Source: Microbacterium marinum (GTDB lineage: Bacteria > Actinomycetota > Actinomycetes > Actinomycetales > Microbacteriaceae). From it: a stretch of 64,000 nucleotides of DNA. Position 1 is the stretch's first letter. Every line of letters begins with the position of its first letter. The DNA lies in NCBI RefSeq assembly GCF_014204835.1, contig NZ_JACHMD010000001.1, positions 2,852,001 through 2,916,000 of the forward strand, read 5' to 3'. The notes beneath the pieces are model-generated. The model ran no database searches. It was not told the DNA's origin and worked only from the letters and a program-made list of their open reading frames with translations. This document shows positions 1 to 8,990 of the stretch, in pieces. The position numbers were made by a program, and so were the translations under genes.

Positions 1-1571
1 ACGGCCGGGGCGGGGTGCTCGACGGCGCCGCAGACCGGACACGGCTCACCGGGATCGAGGGATGCCGCGAGCTCCCCCGCGTACCCCCGGAGGCGCCGCT
101 GGAGCAGATCCCTCACTCGTCGGACCGCCGCCTCGGATGCCGCGCTCGCCTCGGCGTACGCCGCTTCTGCGGCGGCAGCTTCGGGGGTGAGACGTTCGAG
201 GGTCCGGGCGGACTCGAGGCGTGACGCCAGCGCCGCGCGCGTTGCCGCGAGGTCGTCGACCCGGGACGCGGCGACGCGGGATGCGGCGAGCTCCTCGGTG
301 ACGGCGGACCTCCGCGGCGGCACTGCGGCGATCTGGGCTTCGATCTCGGCGAGCGCCGCCACCATGGCCGCGAGCTCCGCAGCGCGCTGGGCGGCGGTCT
401 CGTCGAGGTCGCGCAGCCGACGCTCCGCATCGGCCGCTGCCTGCGAACGGGTGATGTCCGCGGTGAGCGTCTCGATCCGGGCGTCGAGGTCGTCTTCCGG
501 ATCGCCCCCGTGCTCTATCCAGTCGCCGAGGGCTGCCGTGTGCTCCCGCTCTGCCGTCGCGAGCGCTGTCGCCGCACGGTCGACCGCGTCGAGCGCCGCG
601 CGCACGTCCTCGGCGCGCCGGGCCTCCTTGAGCCGCGCCCGAAGGAGATCGACGGCAGGAGCCTCTGTCTCGCGCGCGGCGAGTTCAGCGCGTGCGGCAC
701 CGAGTTCGGCCAGCAGTGCGGCCCGTTCGGTGAGCTGCGCATGTCGCGTGGCAGCCGCCTCCGCCGCTGCGACCGCGGCATCCCGTTCGTGACCGCGCGC
801 CTCCACGCGGTAGGCGGCGCGGTCGACCGCGCGCTCGAGGAGGGCGCCACGGGTCGCGATGTCGTCTTCGGCCGGAGGCGCATCGTCGGTTCCGAGCGCG
901 GCCGCCGCGACAGCCTGTTCGGCGACGTCGAGGAGGGTGCGCGCGCGTGCCCCACCCTCATCCAGTCGGGAGCGGGCGTCACGCCGACGCTCGTCGAGAG
1001 CGTCCTTATACTCCTCGAACCGACGGGTCCCGAAAAGGGTCCGGAGCAGCTGCTGTCGTTCGGTGTTGCCCGCGAGGAGGAAGCGGGAGAACTTGTTCTG
1101 GGCGAGGAGGATCACCTGCTGGAACTGGGTGGCGGTCAGGCCCAGCACCTCATCGAGAAGCTGACCGACGTCGCGGAGCTTCGCCGCGCGCCCCACCCAT
1201 CGCCCGTCGACCCACTCGTCGAGTTCGGCTCGCGCGGGCTCGACCGTCATGCCGCCGCCGCGCTTGGCGGGCCGCTCGTATTCGGGCGCCCTCGTGACCC
1301 GCCACCGCGCTCCGCCGACGGTGAATTCCAGGCGCACCTCGGTCGGATCGGTGAGGAAGCTGTGATCGCTGCGCAGCCGGCGGTCGCCGCCGTCGTACCG
1401 CGGAACCGACCCGTAGAGCGCGAAGCTCACCCCGTCGAGGATGCTCGACTTGCCGGCGCCGGTCCGGCCCGTGATCAGGAACAGCCCGTCGCCGTCGAAC
1501 GCATCGAAGTCGACCGTCTGCGTCTCGCGGAAGGGACCGAACCCCGTCAGGTCGAGACGATGCAGCTTCAC
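1..1571 (-). CDS. sbcC: SbcC exonuclease ATPase subunit (partial, C-terminus outside window)
   Basis: The reading frame starts at a GTG at 1571 and stays open to the window edge, so about 523 N-terminal residues are visible. The N-terminus carries the SMC/Rad50-type start followed by the Walker A motif GRTGAGKSS around residues 33-41. This is followed by a long charged, Ala/Arg/Glu-rich stretch expected of the coiled coil. With SbcD it would form the SbcCD nuclease that cleaves hairpins and blocked DNA ends. The GTG overlaps the sbcD stop codon by three bases (GTGA), so the two genes are translationally coupled. The hook and C-terminal ATPase lobe lie outside the window. Confidence 0.9.
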   Translation of the reverse strand, partial: MKLHRLDLTGFGPFRETQTVDFDAFDGDGLFLITGRTGAGKSSILDGVSFALYGSVPRYDGGDRRLRSDHSFLTDPTEVRLEFTVGGARWRVTRAPEYERPAKRGGGMTVEPARAELDEWVDGRWVGRAAKLRDVGQLLDEVLGLTATQFQQVILLAQNKFSRFLLAGNTERQQLLRTLFGTRRFEEYKDALDERRRDARSRLDEGGARARTLLDVAEQAVAAAALGTDDAPPAEDDIATRGALLERAVDRAAYRVEARGHERDAAVAAAEAAATRHAQLTERAALLAELGAARAELAARETEAPAVDLLRARLKEARRAEDVRAALDAVDRAATALATAEREHTAALGDWIEHGGDPEDDLDARIETLTADITRSQAAADAERRLRDLDETAAQRAAELAAMVAALAEIEAQIAAVPPRRSAVTEELAASRVAASRVDDLAATRAALASRLESARTLERLTPEAAAAEAAYAEASAASEAAVRRVRDLLQRRLRGYAGELAASLDPGEPCPVCGAVEHPAPA

Positions 1572-2725
1572 GCGAGGGCCTCCGCGCGCACCCGCTGCTC
1601 GAGCACGTCCTCCAAGAGGGCGTCCTCGCGATCCGACGCCCCCTCCCCCTCGCGGACGTGGACGAGGAAGGCCTCGACGAGCTCGCGGTCGGTGCGCGCA
1701 GCGCGCACCCGCTCGACGTACGTCGTGCGGGCTTCCTCCCGCGCCGCAGCGGGCGTGTGCGCCACGCGGGCACAGAACGGGAACCGCTCCTGCAGGCGAC
1801 GCAGCGGGTCGGGCTCGGGCAGGTCGTCGGTGTACTCCACGCACACCCAGGCCTCGCGGTGCTCCGCGTACGCCTCATCGGAGAGGATGTCGGCGAAAGC
1901 GCCGCGAAGGGTGACCAGGCGCCGCGGAATCGGGAGGTCCACCCACTCGACGGCGGAAAGACCCGCGGCATCCAGGTCGACGATCCACGCACCCCGAGGC
2001 TTGTCGCCCTCGCCGAAGCTGTAGTGGAGCGGGGCTCCGGCGTAGCGCACGTGATCCGAGACCCGCTGGCGGCCGTGGATGTGCCCGAGTGCCATGTAGT
2101 CGACGCCGTCGAACGTGGACACCGGAACGATGTCGAGTCCGCCCTGCTGGATGTCGCGCTCGAGCTGCGGGGTGGGCTCGACGCCCGCCGCGAAGGAGTG
2201 CGCGATCGCGACGGAGCGTCCACCGCGGGCGGCAAGATCGCCCCGGATGCGGTCCATCGCGTGCCCCAGCACCTCCGCCTGCGTCCGCACGCCCGCCCAC
2301 CCGTCGTCGCGATGCCGCAGGAGCGCGGGCTCCAGGTACGGGATGCCGTAGATGTGCACCGGACCGTGGTCGTCCGTGAGAGTGAGCGGCGTCCCCACGG
2401 CATCCGGATCCGTCAGGACGTGGATGCCGTCGCGCAGCAGTCCTGCCTGGAAGCCCAGCCGTGCCGCGGAGTCGTGGTTGCCGCTGGTCACCACGACCGT
2501 CGCACCGGCATCGGCGATCGCTCGGAGACTGTCGGAAAGCAGTGTGTAGCAGGCGGCCGCAGGGGTCGCCGAGTCGAAGACGTCGCCGGCGACGATGACG
2601 ACGTCGACGCCCAGCTCGCGCACGCGATCGGTCAGCGCATCGAGGACACCACGAAGCGCATCGAGGGTGCTGTGACCGTGGAAGGTCCGCCCGATGTGCC
2701 AGTCCGAGGTGTGCAGGATGCGCAT
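1568..2725 (-). CDS. sbcD: SbcD exonuclease subunit
   Basis: This 385-residue protein is the metallophosphoesterase nuclease of the SbcCD (Mre11-Rad50-like) complex. The metal-binding motifs are visible in order: DWHIGR at residue 8, GDVFD near 48, SGNHDS near 80, and later AHSF and GHIH. The length fits the family. It is the first gene of a two-gene operon with sbcC, overlapping by GTGA. Nothing is missing from the phosphoesterase core. Confidence 0.95.
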   Translation of the reverse strand: MRILHTSDWHIGRTFHGHSTLDALRGVLDALTDRVRELGVDVVIVAGDVFDSATPAAACYTLLSDSLRAIADAGATVVVTSGNHDSAARLGFQAGLLRDGIHVLTDPDAVGTPLTLTDDHGPVHIYGIPYLEPALLRHRDDGWAGVRTQAEVLGHAMDRIRGDLAARGGRSVAIAHSFAAGVEPTPQLERDIQQGGLDIVPVSTFDGVDYMALGHIHGRQRVSDHVRYAGAPLHYSFGEGDKPRGAWIVDLDAAGLSAVEWVDLPIPRRLVTLRGAFADILSDEAYAEHREAWVCVEYTDDLPEPDPLRRLQERFPFCARVAHTPAAAREEARTTYVERVRAARTDRELVEAFLVHVREGEGASDREDALLEDVLEQRVRAEALA

Positions 2726-2795
2726 GCCCTCACGGTAGATCGGGCCTCCGACATCGCTCGCGAGGCGTGCCGCCGCCGGCCGAGACGGCGCCGCT

Positions 2796-2881
2796 CAGGT
2801 GGCAGGACACGCCGCTACGCGGCATCCATACCGACGAGAACTGCCACCTGCACGACCGCCGCGTTCGAGAACTGCCACCTG
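2796..2881. repeat. Intergenic 31-bp-period repeat with inverted partner
   Basis: Two identical 16-mers, CGAGAACTGCCACCTG, start at 2835 and 2866, exactly 31 bp apart. An inverted partial copy, CAGGTGGCA, lies at 2796. They sit in the gap between the 5' end of sbcD and the 3' end of an MFS gene on the same strand. The inverted copies can pair, so a transcription terminator or a REP-like element is possible. No function is known to me. Confidence 0.55.
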
Positions 2882-2895
2882 AAGCAGCAGTGCCG

Positions 2896-4371
2896 TCAGC
2901 TCGCGGCCTGCGGCACGTCGCCAGCGCGTCGCCGGCGGGTCGATACGAGGTCGATCACCGAGATGAGGAACGCGAGGGCGAGGAACGCCCCGACGGCCGC
3001 CATGCCGTAGGCGTACGCGTCGTGGTAGACCGCGAGCGAGGAAAGGCCGGAGTCGGATTCCTGGAAGATCGTCGCGTAGAACAGCGACAGGCCGATCGCC
3101 GTGCCCACCGACGTGCCCACGCGCTGGCCCAACTGCCCGACGGAACCCGCGAGGCCGCCTTCGCGCACCGGGATCTCCGACAGGGTGATGGTCTGGTTGG
3201 GGGCGATCACGAGGCCGCCACCGGCGCCGGCGACCAGGAGCACTGCGGCCATGCCGTACGGCACCACCTCGGGCGGGAGCGTGTAGGCGACGACGGCCAG
3301 AGCGACCACGCTCACCAGCACCACGCCGAGGCCGGCGGTGACGAGCGGTCGGCCGAATCGCGTCACGAGGAGTCCGCCGTAGTAGGAGGTGGCGGCGCTC
3401 GCGACCGCGAATCCGATGGAGACCATGCCGGCGAAGACGGGCGAGATCCCGACTCCCGTCTGCAGGAAGAGGGTGGTCAGCAGGAACATGGGCGGGATCG
3501 CGGTGAAGTAGGCGATGATCACGAGCGTTCCGTTGCGGAACGAGGGGATGCGGAACATCGCGAACGGAATCAGCGGCTGTTTGCCGGATGCCGCGTACCG
3601 ACGCTCCCACCAGAAGAAGAGGGCGGCGAACACGGCGAACGCGCTGAGGAGCCACCAGCGGTTCGGATCGTCCTCCGGTGATCCGGTGGTGAACAGGAAC
3701 GGCCACATGAGGGCGAGGATCGTGAGCGCGAACAGGACGATACCCACCGGGTCGAGCTGGAGCTTCCCGGGTGTCGCGCGCCGGGTCTGCGGCAGCAGCC
3801 AGATGACGCCGGCGAGGACGACGAGGCACAGCGGAACGTTGAACCAGAAGATCCAGCGCCAGCCGCCTGCGGCGACCATGAGTCCGCCGAGTGTGGGTCC
3901 GAAGGCGGTGGCGATGCCGATCGTCGCCCCGAAGAGCCCGAAAGCGCGGCCGCGCTCCTTGCCGACGAACAGCTGCTGGATCGTCCCCATCACCTGGGGC
4001 ATCTGGATGCCGGCGGCGATGCCCTGGAGCAGTCGTGCCGCCAGCAGCATCTCGACGGTCGGCGCGAGGGCGCAGAGGGCGCTGGCGATGGTGAACAGGC
4101 TGAGTCCGAGGATGAACAGCACCTTGCGGGAGCGCTGGTCGCCCAGCCGCCCGAAGGGTACGAGCGCCAGACCGAACGTGAGGATGTAGCCCGACACCAC
4201 GAGCTGCAGCTGCGTCGACGACGCACCCAGCGACTCCTCGATGGCGGGCAGGCCGACGTTGATCTTGCTGAGGTCGAGGATCGTGAACGCCGCGACTGAC
4301 ACGCAGACCCAGAACGCCCGCCAGCGGTGAGAAGAGGAGAGGGGGATGCTGGCGGTGGTGGCGTCTGTCAT
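2896..4371 (-). CDS. DHA2-type MFS drug/H+ exporter
   Basis: This 491-residue integral membrane protein has about 14 hydrophobic segments, the number typical of the DHA2 branch. The cytoplasmic loop 2-3 motif GRLGDQRSRK lies near residue 77, and segment 5 carries the GPTLGGLM motif. The N-terminal tail is short and ends just before the first helix. Proton-coupled export of lipophilic compounds is inferred from the family. It stands alone with no adjacent regulator, so the substrate cannot be named. Confidence 0.85.
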   Translation of the reverse strand: MTDATTASIPLSSSHRWRAFWVCVSVAAFTILDLSKINVGLPAIEESLGASSTQLQLVVSGYILTFGLALVPFGRLGDQRSRKVLFILGLSLFTIASALCALAPTVEMLLAARLLQGIAAGIQMPQVMGTIQQLFVGKERGRAFGLFGATIGIATAFGPTLGGLMVAAGGWRWIFWFNVPLCLVVLAGVIWLLPQTRRATPGKLQLDPVGIVLFALTILALMWPFLFTTGSPEDDPNRWWLLSAFAVFAALFFWWERRYAASGKQPLIPFAMFRIPSFRNGTLVIIAYFTAIPPMFLLTTLFLQTGVGISPVFAGMVSIGFAVASAATSYYGGLLVTRFGRPLVTAGLGVVLVSVVALAVVAYTLPPEVVPYGMAAVLLVAGAGGGLVIAPNQTITLSEIPVREGGLAGSVGQLGQRVGTSVGTAIGLSLFYATIFQESDSGLSSLAVYHDAYAYGMAAVGAFLALAFLISVIDLVSTRRRRAGDVPQAAS

Positions 4372-4441
4372 AGCCTCCCCAGGCTAGTCCGCGTCACGGT
4401 GCACCGGGTCGGCCGACGAGGCCTCAGGATGCCGCGCGCGC

Positions 4442-4633
4442 TCAGCGGCGGTCGGCCTGCTCGTCGGTGAGGACGTCGGGGTCGAGCCCCTGCTGGATCT
4501 CCGCGCTCTCCACGAATGCGTCGGATGCCTCATCCTGGTCGGTCGGTGGATCCGCGACGACGCGGCCCCGGTCGGGGGCGTCGGCGCGCTCCTTCTCATC
4601 GTCGGTCTGCGGTGCGTGCTCGCGGTCGTCCAT
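4442..4633 (-). CDS. Small very acidic protein of unknown function
   Basis: This is a 63-residue soluble protein rich in Asp, Glu, Arg and Pro, with no Cys and no membrane segment. It starts at an ATG at 4633 and lies between the MFS gene and a GNAT gene, all on the minus strand. Composition suggests a disordered cytoplasmic protein. I do not recognise a domain. No competing frame in the region is more convincing. Confidence 0.5.
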   Translation of the reverse strand: MDDREHAPQTDDEKERADAPDRGRVVADPPTDQDEASDAFVESAEIQQGLDPDVLTDEQADRR

Positions 4634-4696
4634 GGTTCGAGTCTGCGCCGCGCGGCCGCCATCGGCGACGGGCTTGACCCGCTCGGTGTCGCCGGT

Positions 4697-4996
4697 CTAG
4701 ACGGTGCCGCGCGCGTGCAGCATCCCGGCATGCTCGGGGTGCTCGGCGAACCAGTCCGACACGTACCAGCAGACCGGGATGACGGTGCGGTCACCCCGCG
4801 CTTCCAGGTCGGCGACGGCCCGCCCGACGAGTTCTCCCGCGTACCCGTGGCCTCGGAAGGTCGGGATCGTGTACGCGCGGGTCAGGGCGACCGAGCGCCC
4901 ATCGTCGTTGTAGTCGAGCACGCTCACCAGGTCATCGCCGCGGTGGAGCGTGTACCGCGCGGCATCCTTCTCATCGGTGAACCGAAGATCGCCCAT
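4697..4996 (-). CDS. YjdJ-type GNAT N-acetyltransferase
   Basis: This 99-residue single-domain protein belongs to the short GNAT group (COG2388). The acetyl-CoA pyrophosphate loop is visible as FRGHGYAGELV near residues 48-58, followed by the strand PVCWYVSDWFAEHPE. Such small GNATs are about 90-100 residues, so it is complete. The acceptor substrate is unknown. It is transcribed away from the leader-peptide promoter at 5107. Confidence 0.85.
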   Translation of the reverse strand: MGDLRFTDEKDAARYTLHRGDDLVSVLDYNDDGRSVALTRAYTIPTFRGHGYAGELVGRAVADLEARGDRTVIPVCWYVSDWFAEHPEHAGMLHARGTV

Positions 4997-5106
4997 CCCC
5001 TCACGCTACGCCCGTCGAGGGACATCGGCGTCGATCAGGTCGGGATGCCGCAGGACTGAGCAATCTGTCACATTCCGTCACGATCGCCGCTCGAACACCG
5101 GGCGGT

Positions 5107-5136
5107 TTGACACGTTGCGACGCGATTCGTCATAAT
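5107..5136 (+). promoter_or_regulatory. Sigma-70-type promoter for a leaderless transcript
   Basis: TTGACA at 5107-5112 and CATAAT at 5131-5136 are separated by 18 bp. The predicted transcription start falls at about 5143, one or two bases before the ATG at 5144. The first translated item would therefore be a leaderless peptide. Confidence 0.65.
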
Positions 5137-5143
5137 CGGCCAC

Positions 5144-5245
5144 ATGACTGACTTCGCACGCACTCTGTCCGCCCTGGAGGCGAACGGAACTGCCGGCATC
5201 ATGATGCCGCAGCGTGCTGTCATGTGTTGCCGAATGTGCCGCTGA
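5144..5245 (+). CDS. Cys-rich leader peptide (33 aa)
   Basis: The frame begins with ATG directly after the predicted transcription start and ends with MCCRMCR and TGA. Three Cys codons (TGT, TGC, TGC) and two Arg codons crowd the last six positions, as in actinobacterial Cys-tract upstream ORFs that sense Cys-tRNA supply. About 180 nt of untranslated RNA separate it from the winged-helix gene at 5428. Regulation of that gene by ribosome stalling is an inference. I know of no product named for this exact peptide. Confidence 0.5.
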   Translation: MTDFARTLSALEANGTAGIMMPQRAVMCCRMCR

Positions 5246-5427
5246 CACGGTAATCCCGTCGGGTCGCCCGTCGTATCTGTAGACGACGTCGCGCAGACCC
5301 CCGAGGCTCCGGCCGTTCCGCACACGACGCGGATGCCGGGTGTCTCGCACATCGGCCTCGAAGGGGGCCACCGCGCAACACCACTGAACCCGACGATTCC
5401 CGGGTTCCTCCTCTGAAGGACATCGCC

Positions 5428-6144
5428 ATGTCGACCTCCGCTCTTCTCACCCACCCCGCCACCGCCCGTCACCTCCGCGCCGTCGAGGACATCACTCCCG
5501 CCGCCGCTCCTGCCGCTCCCGCACCGACGGGCCTGCCCGCCGGCACGTCACCGCGCGGGTTCGCCCTCTACGTCGGCCTCGACGAGGTCAAGGCCGCCAC
5601 CGACGGTGTCAGCCTGTCCGTGCTCGTCGACGCGCTCCGCCGCACGATCGCCGAGCTGGCACCCTCCGCCGAGACCCACGCGACGGTCGCTCTCGCTCCG
5701 GCGAGCGCGGGGGGACGCGATGTCGACGTGGTGCGCCTCGCCCTCCACGAGCCCGCCGCCGTCGCCCGCACCAAGCCGGAGGAGCCGCTCGACGAGCACG
5801 TCCCAGGAGGCGTCACGATCGACATCTCCCGTCGCCGCGTGCACATCGACGGCGAGACCGCCGCGCTGACGTTCAAGGAGTTCGAGCTGCTGCAGTACCT
5901 CGTGCTCCGTGAGGGCCGCACGATCGAGCGCACCGAGCTCGTCTCGTCGCTGTGGAGCCACAGCGACGGTGACGACGCACCCGGCGAGCGCACCATCGAT
6001 GTGCACGTCCGCCGCCTGCGGTCGAAGCTCGGCCGGTACGAAGACATCGTCCGTACCGTTCGCGGCATCGGCTACCGGTTCGACCGGCACGCCGACGTCG
6101 TCATCCGCTACGGCCACGGCACCCCCTCGCCCGACCGCTTCTGA
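5428..6144 (+). CDS. Winged-helix DNA-binding protein (OmpR/PhoB-type C-terminus)
   Basis: This 238-residue protein has a Pro/Ala-rich N-terminus and a middle region with no recognisable receiver domain (no phospho-acceptor Asp pattern). A clear OmpR-type winged helix spans about residues 130-225, including LTFKEFELLQYLV, the recognition region ERTIDVHVRRLRSKLG and the wing RTVRGIGYRF. It probably binds DNA without phosphorelay control. The Cys-rich leader upstream suggests a link to thiol or sulfur status, which is inference only. Confidence 0.85.
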   Translation: MSTSALLTHPATARHLRAVEDITPAAAPAAPAPTGLPAGTSPRGFALYVGLDEVKAATDGVSLSVLVDALRRTIAELAPSAETHATVALAPASAGGRDVDVVRLALHEPAAVARTKPEEPLDEHVPGGVTIDISRRRVHIDGETAALTFKEFELLQYLVLREGRTIERTELVSSLWSHSDGDDAPGERTIDVHVRRLRSKLGRYEDIVRTVRGIGYRFDRHADVVIRYGHGTPSPDRF

Positions 6145-6181
6145 CGCTCCCGCTGTCAGCACCCCGACGTAGGGTGTCGGC

Positions 6182-7141
6182 ATGAGGTCGGGACTGCGCG
6201 AACGGATGCCGCATCCTGCGCCGTCCCGCACGCTCCGACCCCTCGAGGCCGAGTACCGACCTCGGCAGCCCACCGACGTCCTCGGCGCGATCCGCTACCA
6301 GCAGCGCGGTGCGCACGACCCCACGCAGACCACAGCCGACGGCGTCGTGTGGCGCGCGGTCCGCTCACCGGAGGGGATCGCGACGATCGCGATCCGCCCA
6401 GGGCTGCGCACCGTCCGCGCGGCAGCGTGGGGCGCGGGCGCAGCGTGGGCGCTCGACCAGCTGCCGCGGCTCTGCGGGTCGGACGACGACCCGGAGGGGT
6501 TCGACGCGTCGCGGCATCCGCTCATCGATGAGGTGCACCGACGCCGGCCCGACCTGCGCATCGGCGCCACCGACCTCGTGTTCGACGCGCTCGCCAGCAG
6601 CGTCTTCGAGCAGAAGGTGACGGGGCTCCAGGCCTTCGGTGCATGGCGGTGGATCGTCACACACTACGGCGAGCCCGCTCCCGGCCCGACCCCGAAGCCG
6701 ATGTACGCGACTCCGGCTGAATGGCGGATGATCCCGAGCTGGGCCTGGCATCGCGCCGGTCTCGAGCCTCCGCAGTCCCGCACCGTCGTCGCCGCGGCCC
6801 GGCGCCGCGCCTCGATCGAACGTGCGGCGGCTGAGGCGACCACCGGAGACGATCGCGACCGCGTGCTGACGAGCCTGCCGGGCGTGGGCGTCTGGACGAG
6901 TGCGGAGACCCGCATCCGCGCCTTCGGCGACCCGGATGCCGTCAGCTTCGGCGACTACCACGTCGCCCACCAGGTCGGTTACGCGCTCACCGGTTCACGG
7001 GTTGACGACGACGGGATGCGGGAGCTCCTGGAGCCGTGGCGTGGACATCGGCAGCGCGTCATCAGGCTGATCGGCGCGAGCGGCGTTGTCGAGCCGCGGC
7101 GCGGCCCGCGACTGCACCCGGAGGATCACCGGAACCGCTGA
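6182..7141 (+). CDS. AlkA-like DNA-3-methyladenine glycosylase (HhH-GPD)
   Basis: This 319-residue protein matches the actinobacterial 3-methyladenine glycosylase 2 family. The helix-hairpin-helix reads LPGVGVWTSAETRIRAFGDP near residues 228-247. It is followed by FGDYHVAH, which supplies the catalytic Asp of GPD enzymes. The role is base excision of alkylated purines. The first 30 residues are weakly conserved, so the true start could be slightly downstream. It converges with the hydrolase gene, whose stop lies three bases further on. Confidence 0.85.
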   Translation: MRSGLRERMPHPAPSRTLRPLEAEYRPRQPTDVLGAIRYQQRGAHDPTQTTADGVVWRAVRSPEGIATIAIRPGLRTVRAAAWGAGAAWALDQLPRLCGSDDDPEGFDASRHPLIDEVHRRRPDLRIGATDLVFDALASSVFEQKVTGLQAFGAWRWIVTHYGEPAPGPTPKPMYATPAEWRMIPSWAWHRAGLEPPQSRTVVAAARRRASIERAAAEATTGDDRDRVLTSLPGVGVWTSAETRIRAFGDPDAVSFGDYHVAHQVGYALTGSRVDDDGMRELLEPWRGHRQRVIRLIGASGVVEPRRGPRLHPEDHRNR

Positions 7142-7143
7142 GG

Positions 7144-7971
7144 TCAGCGCCGCAGATCCGCGAGGGCGGCGAGCGCCGCGGGCAGGTGATCGAGGACGGC
7201 GATGTGCCCGGCGTCGGGGATGCGCTGGAGGAGCGCGTGCGGCAGGGCCTCGGCGATCGCCGTCGCGTGCGCGGGCGGGATCACGCGGTCGAGCCCGCCC
7301 TGCACGACGATCACGGGTACCTCGACCTCCGCGAGGTCGAATCCCCAGGGCCGGGTGAACGCGAGGTCGTCGTCGACGAGCCCGTCGGGTCCCCACTGAT
7401 CGGATGCCGCGACGTCGGTGCCGAGCGAAGCCCAGGTGGTCTCGAGCGCACGGTAGTCGGCCTCGACGAAACTGGTCGGGTCGAACTCGTCCACCTCGAC
7501 GTGGGCGGTGCGGGCGCCGAGCCCGTCGATGGCGGCGCGGAGCCCCGAGGGATCCGCCATCCCCTCGAACCATGCGTCGTCGCCCGGACGATATGGCGCA
7601 ATCGAGGCGAGCGTCACGACACCGGCGACCCGGCGGGGTGAGACGGCGGCGACGGCGAGCGCGTGCGGTCCCCCGCCCGAGGCGCCGACGGAGACGACGT
7701 CGCGGAGGTCGAGGGCCTCGAGAACACGCGCGAGACCGACGGCGACGTCGCGGACCGTGCGACCGAGGCTCCGCGCGGCCCCGCCGTACGCCGGGCGGGC
7801 GACCGAGACGACGTCGAGACCCGCGGCATCCGCTGCGGCCTGCACGGGAGGCAGGACGGCTCCCGTCTGCGGGGAGCCGTGATGCCACAACAGGACGGGC
7901 CTGCCGGCGCCGGGGCGATCGACGCTCGCGTGGACGACGTGGTCGGGGACCTCCGGAAGATCGAGCCTCAT
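7144..7971 (-). CDS. Alpha/beta hydrolase
   Basis: This 275-residue alpha/beta hydrolase has the oxyanion region HHGSPQTG near residue 30. The nucleophile elbow is GASGGGPHA (Ser near 96), and the late His is in DAGHIAVLDH. I chose the ATG at 7971 because the fold begins right after it, although upstream in-frame starts exist. The substrate cannot be inferred. It is probably monocistronic. Confidence 0.8.
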   Translation of the reverse strand: MRLDLPEVPDHVVHASVDRPGAGRPVLLWHHGSPQTGAVLPPVQAAADAAGLDVVSVARPAYGGAARSLGRTVRDVAVGLARVLEALDLRDVVSVGASGGGPHALAVAAVSPRRVAGVVTLASIAPYRPGDDAWFEGMADPSGLRAAIDGLGARTAHVEVDEFDPTSFVEADYRALETTWASLGTDVAASDQWGPDGLVDDDLAFTRPWGFDLAEVEVPVIVVQGGLDRVIPPAHATAIAEALPHALLQRIPDAGHIAVLDHLPAALAALADLRR

Positions 7972-8022
7972 CCGCGCCACGCTAACGCCCCGGCGCCTGC
8001 GGCGCGACCTAGGCTGGTCGAC

Positions 8023-8238
8023 ATGGCACAGCGACGACCCCGAGGCCGCGGGTTCTGGGCGCTCGGCACCGTGCTGCTGTTCGCCGGCGGCATCCTGTTC
8101 GGGCTCGCCTTGCAGAACGTCTGGGTCGGCCTCGTCCTCGCCGCGGCGATCTCCATCGGCTGGCTGATCGCCTACGAATCGCGGCGCGGGCGCAACGAGG
8201 GTATCTACGACCGCGACGACGACGGGGCGCAACTCTAG
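8023..8238 (+). CDS. Small two-helix membrane protein
   Basis: This 71-residue protein has a basic N-terminus, two hydrophobic helices (about residues 11-30 and 32-49) and a charged, acidic C-terminal tail. It was chosen from a longer frame because coding composition starts at this ATG, which lies in the divergent gap after the hydrolase start. It overlaps the stop of the convergent ABC ATPase gene by four bases. No named family is recognised. Confidence 0.65.
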   Translation: MAQRRPRGRGFWALGTVLLFAGGILFGLALQNVWVGLVLAAAISIGWLIAYESRRGRNEGIYDRDDDGAQL

Positions 8239-8990
8239 TAATAGACGGCCACGCGACCGCGCGGACCGTCGACGACATCGACCGGGGTGTCGAAGATGTC
8301 CGAGAGGACATCTGGGCGCATGATCTCTTCGGGACCGCCGAGTGCGACCACACGGCCGTCCTTCATGGCGCAGATCCGGTCGGCGTAGTGACCCGCGAAG
8401 TTGATGTCGTGCAGGACGACGACGATCGTCCGCCCGAGCTCGGATGCCGCGCGGTGCAGGTGCCGCATCATCTGCACGGCGTGCTGGATGTCGAGGTTGT
8501 TCAGCGGCTCGTCGAGGAGCACGTAGTCGGTGTCCTGCGCGAGGACCATCGCGACGTACGCGCGCTGCCGCTGCCCGCCGGAGAGCTCGTCGAGGTAGCG
8601 CCCCTCGAGCCCTTCGAGGCCGAGGAAGTCGATGGAGCGGTCGATGACCGCTTCGTCCGCCGCCGTGAGGCGCCCCTGCGAGTGGGGATAGCGGCCGAAC
8701 CCGACGAGTTGACGGACGGTGAGTCGGGTGACGAAGTGGTTCTCCTGCCGCAGGATCGCAACGACCTTCGCGAGCTCGCGCGACTTCGTGTGGGCGACGT
8801 CGTGCCCGCCGACCGAGATCGTGCCACCGTCCGTGGGGAGCAGCCGCCCGATCATCGTGAGGAGCGTCGACTTGCCGGCACCGTTCGGCCCGATGAGCGC
8901 AGTGACGCCACCCGCGGGGAGATCGAGCGTCACCGGACCGATCGCGACGTCGGTGCTGTAGCGCTTCTCTACGGCGGTGAGCGAGATCAC
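8235..8990 (-). CDS. Ferric-siderophore ABC transporter ATPase (FepC/FhuC type)
   Basis: This 251-residue ATPase has Walker [10 protein letters not shown] near residue 35, the signature LSGGQRQRAYVA near 135 and Walker B VLLDEP near 156. The D-loop is followed by the switch His in VLHD. It is the last gene of a four-gene leftward operon and overlaps the upstream permease by four bases. It would power siderophore uptake through the two FecCD-type permeases. Iron control is likely from the DtxR-like box upstream of the operon. Confidence 0.92.
   Translation of the reverse strand: MISLTAVEKRYSTDVAIGPVTLDLPAGGVTALIGPNGAGKSTLLTMIGRLLPTDGGTISVGGHDVAHTKSRELAKVVAILRQENHFVTRLTVRQLVGFGRYPHSQGRLTAADEAVIDRSIDFLGLEGLEGRYLDELSGGQRQRAYVAMVLAQDTDYVLLDEPLNNLDIQHAVQMMRHLHRAASELGRTIVVVLHDINFAGHYADRICAMKDGRVVALGGPEEIMRPDVLSDIFDTPVDVVDGPRGRVAVYY

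Noticed and set aside
510..2024. A 504-codon plus-strand frame
   Set aside because: It is a shadow of sbcC and sbcD, which have catalytic motifs in the opposite frame.
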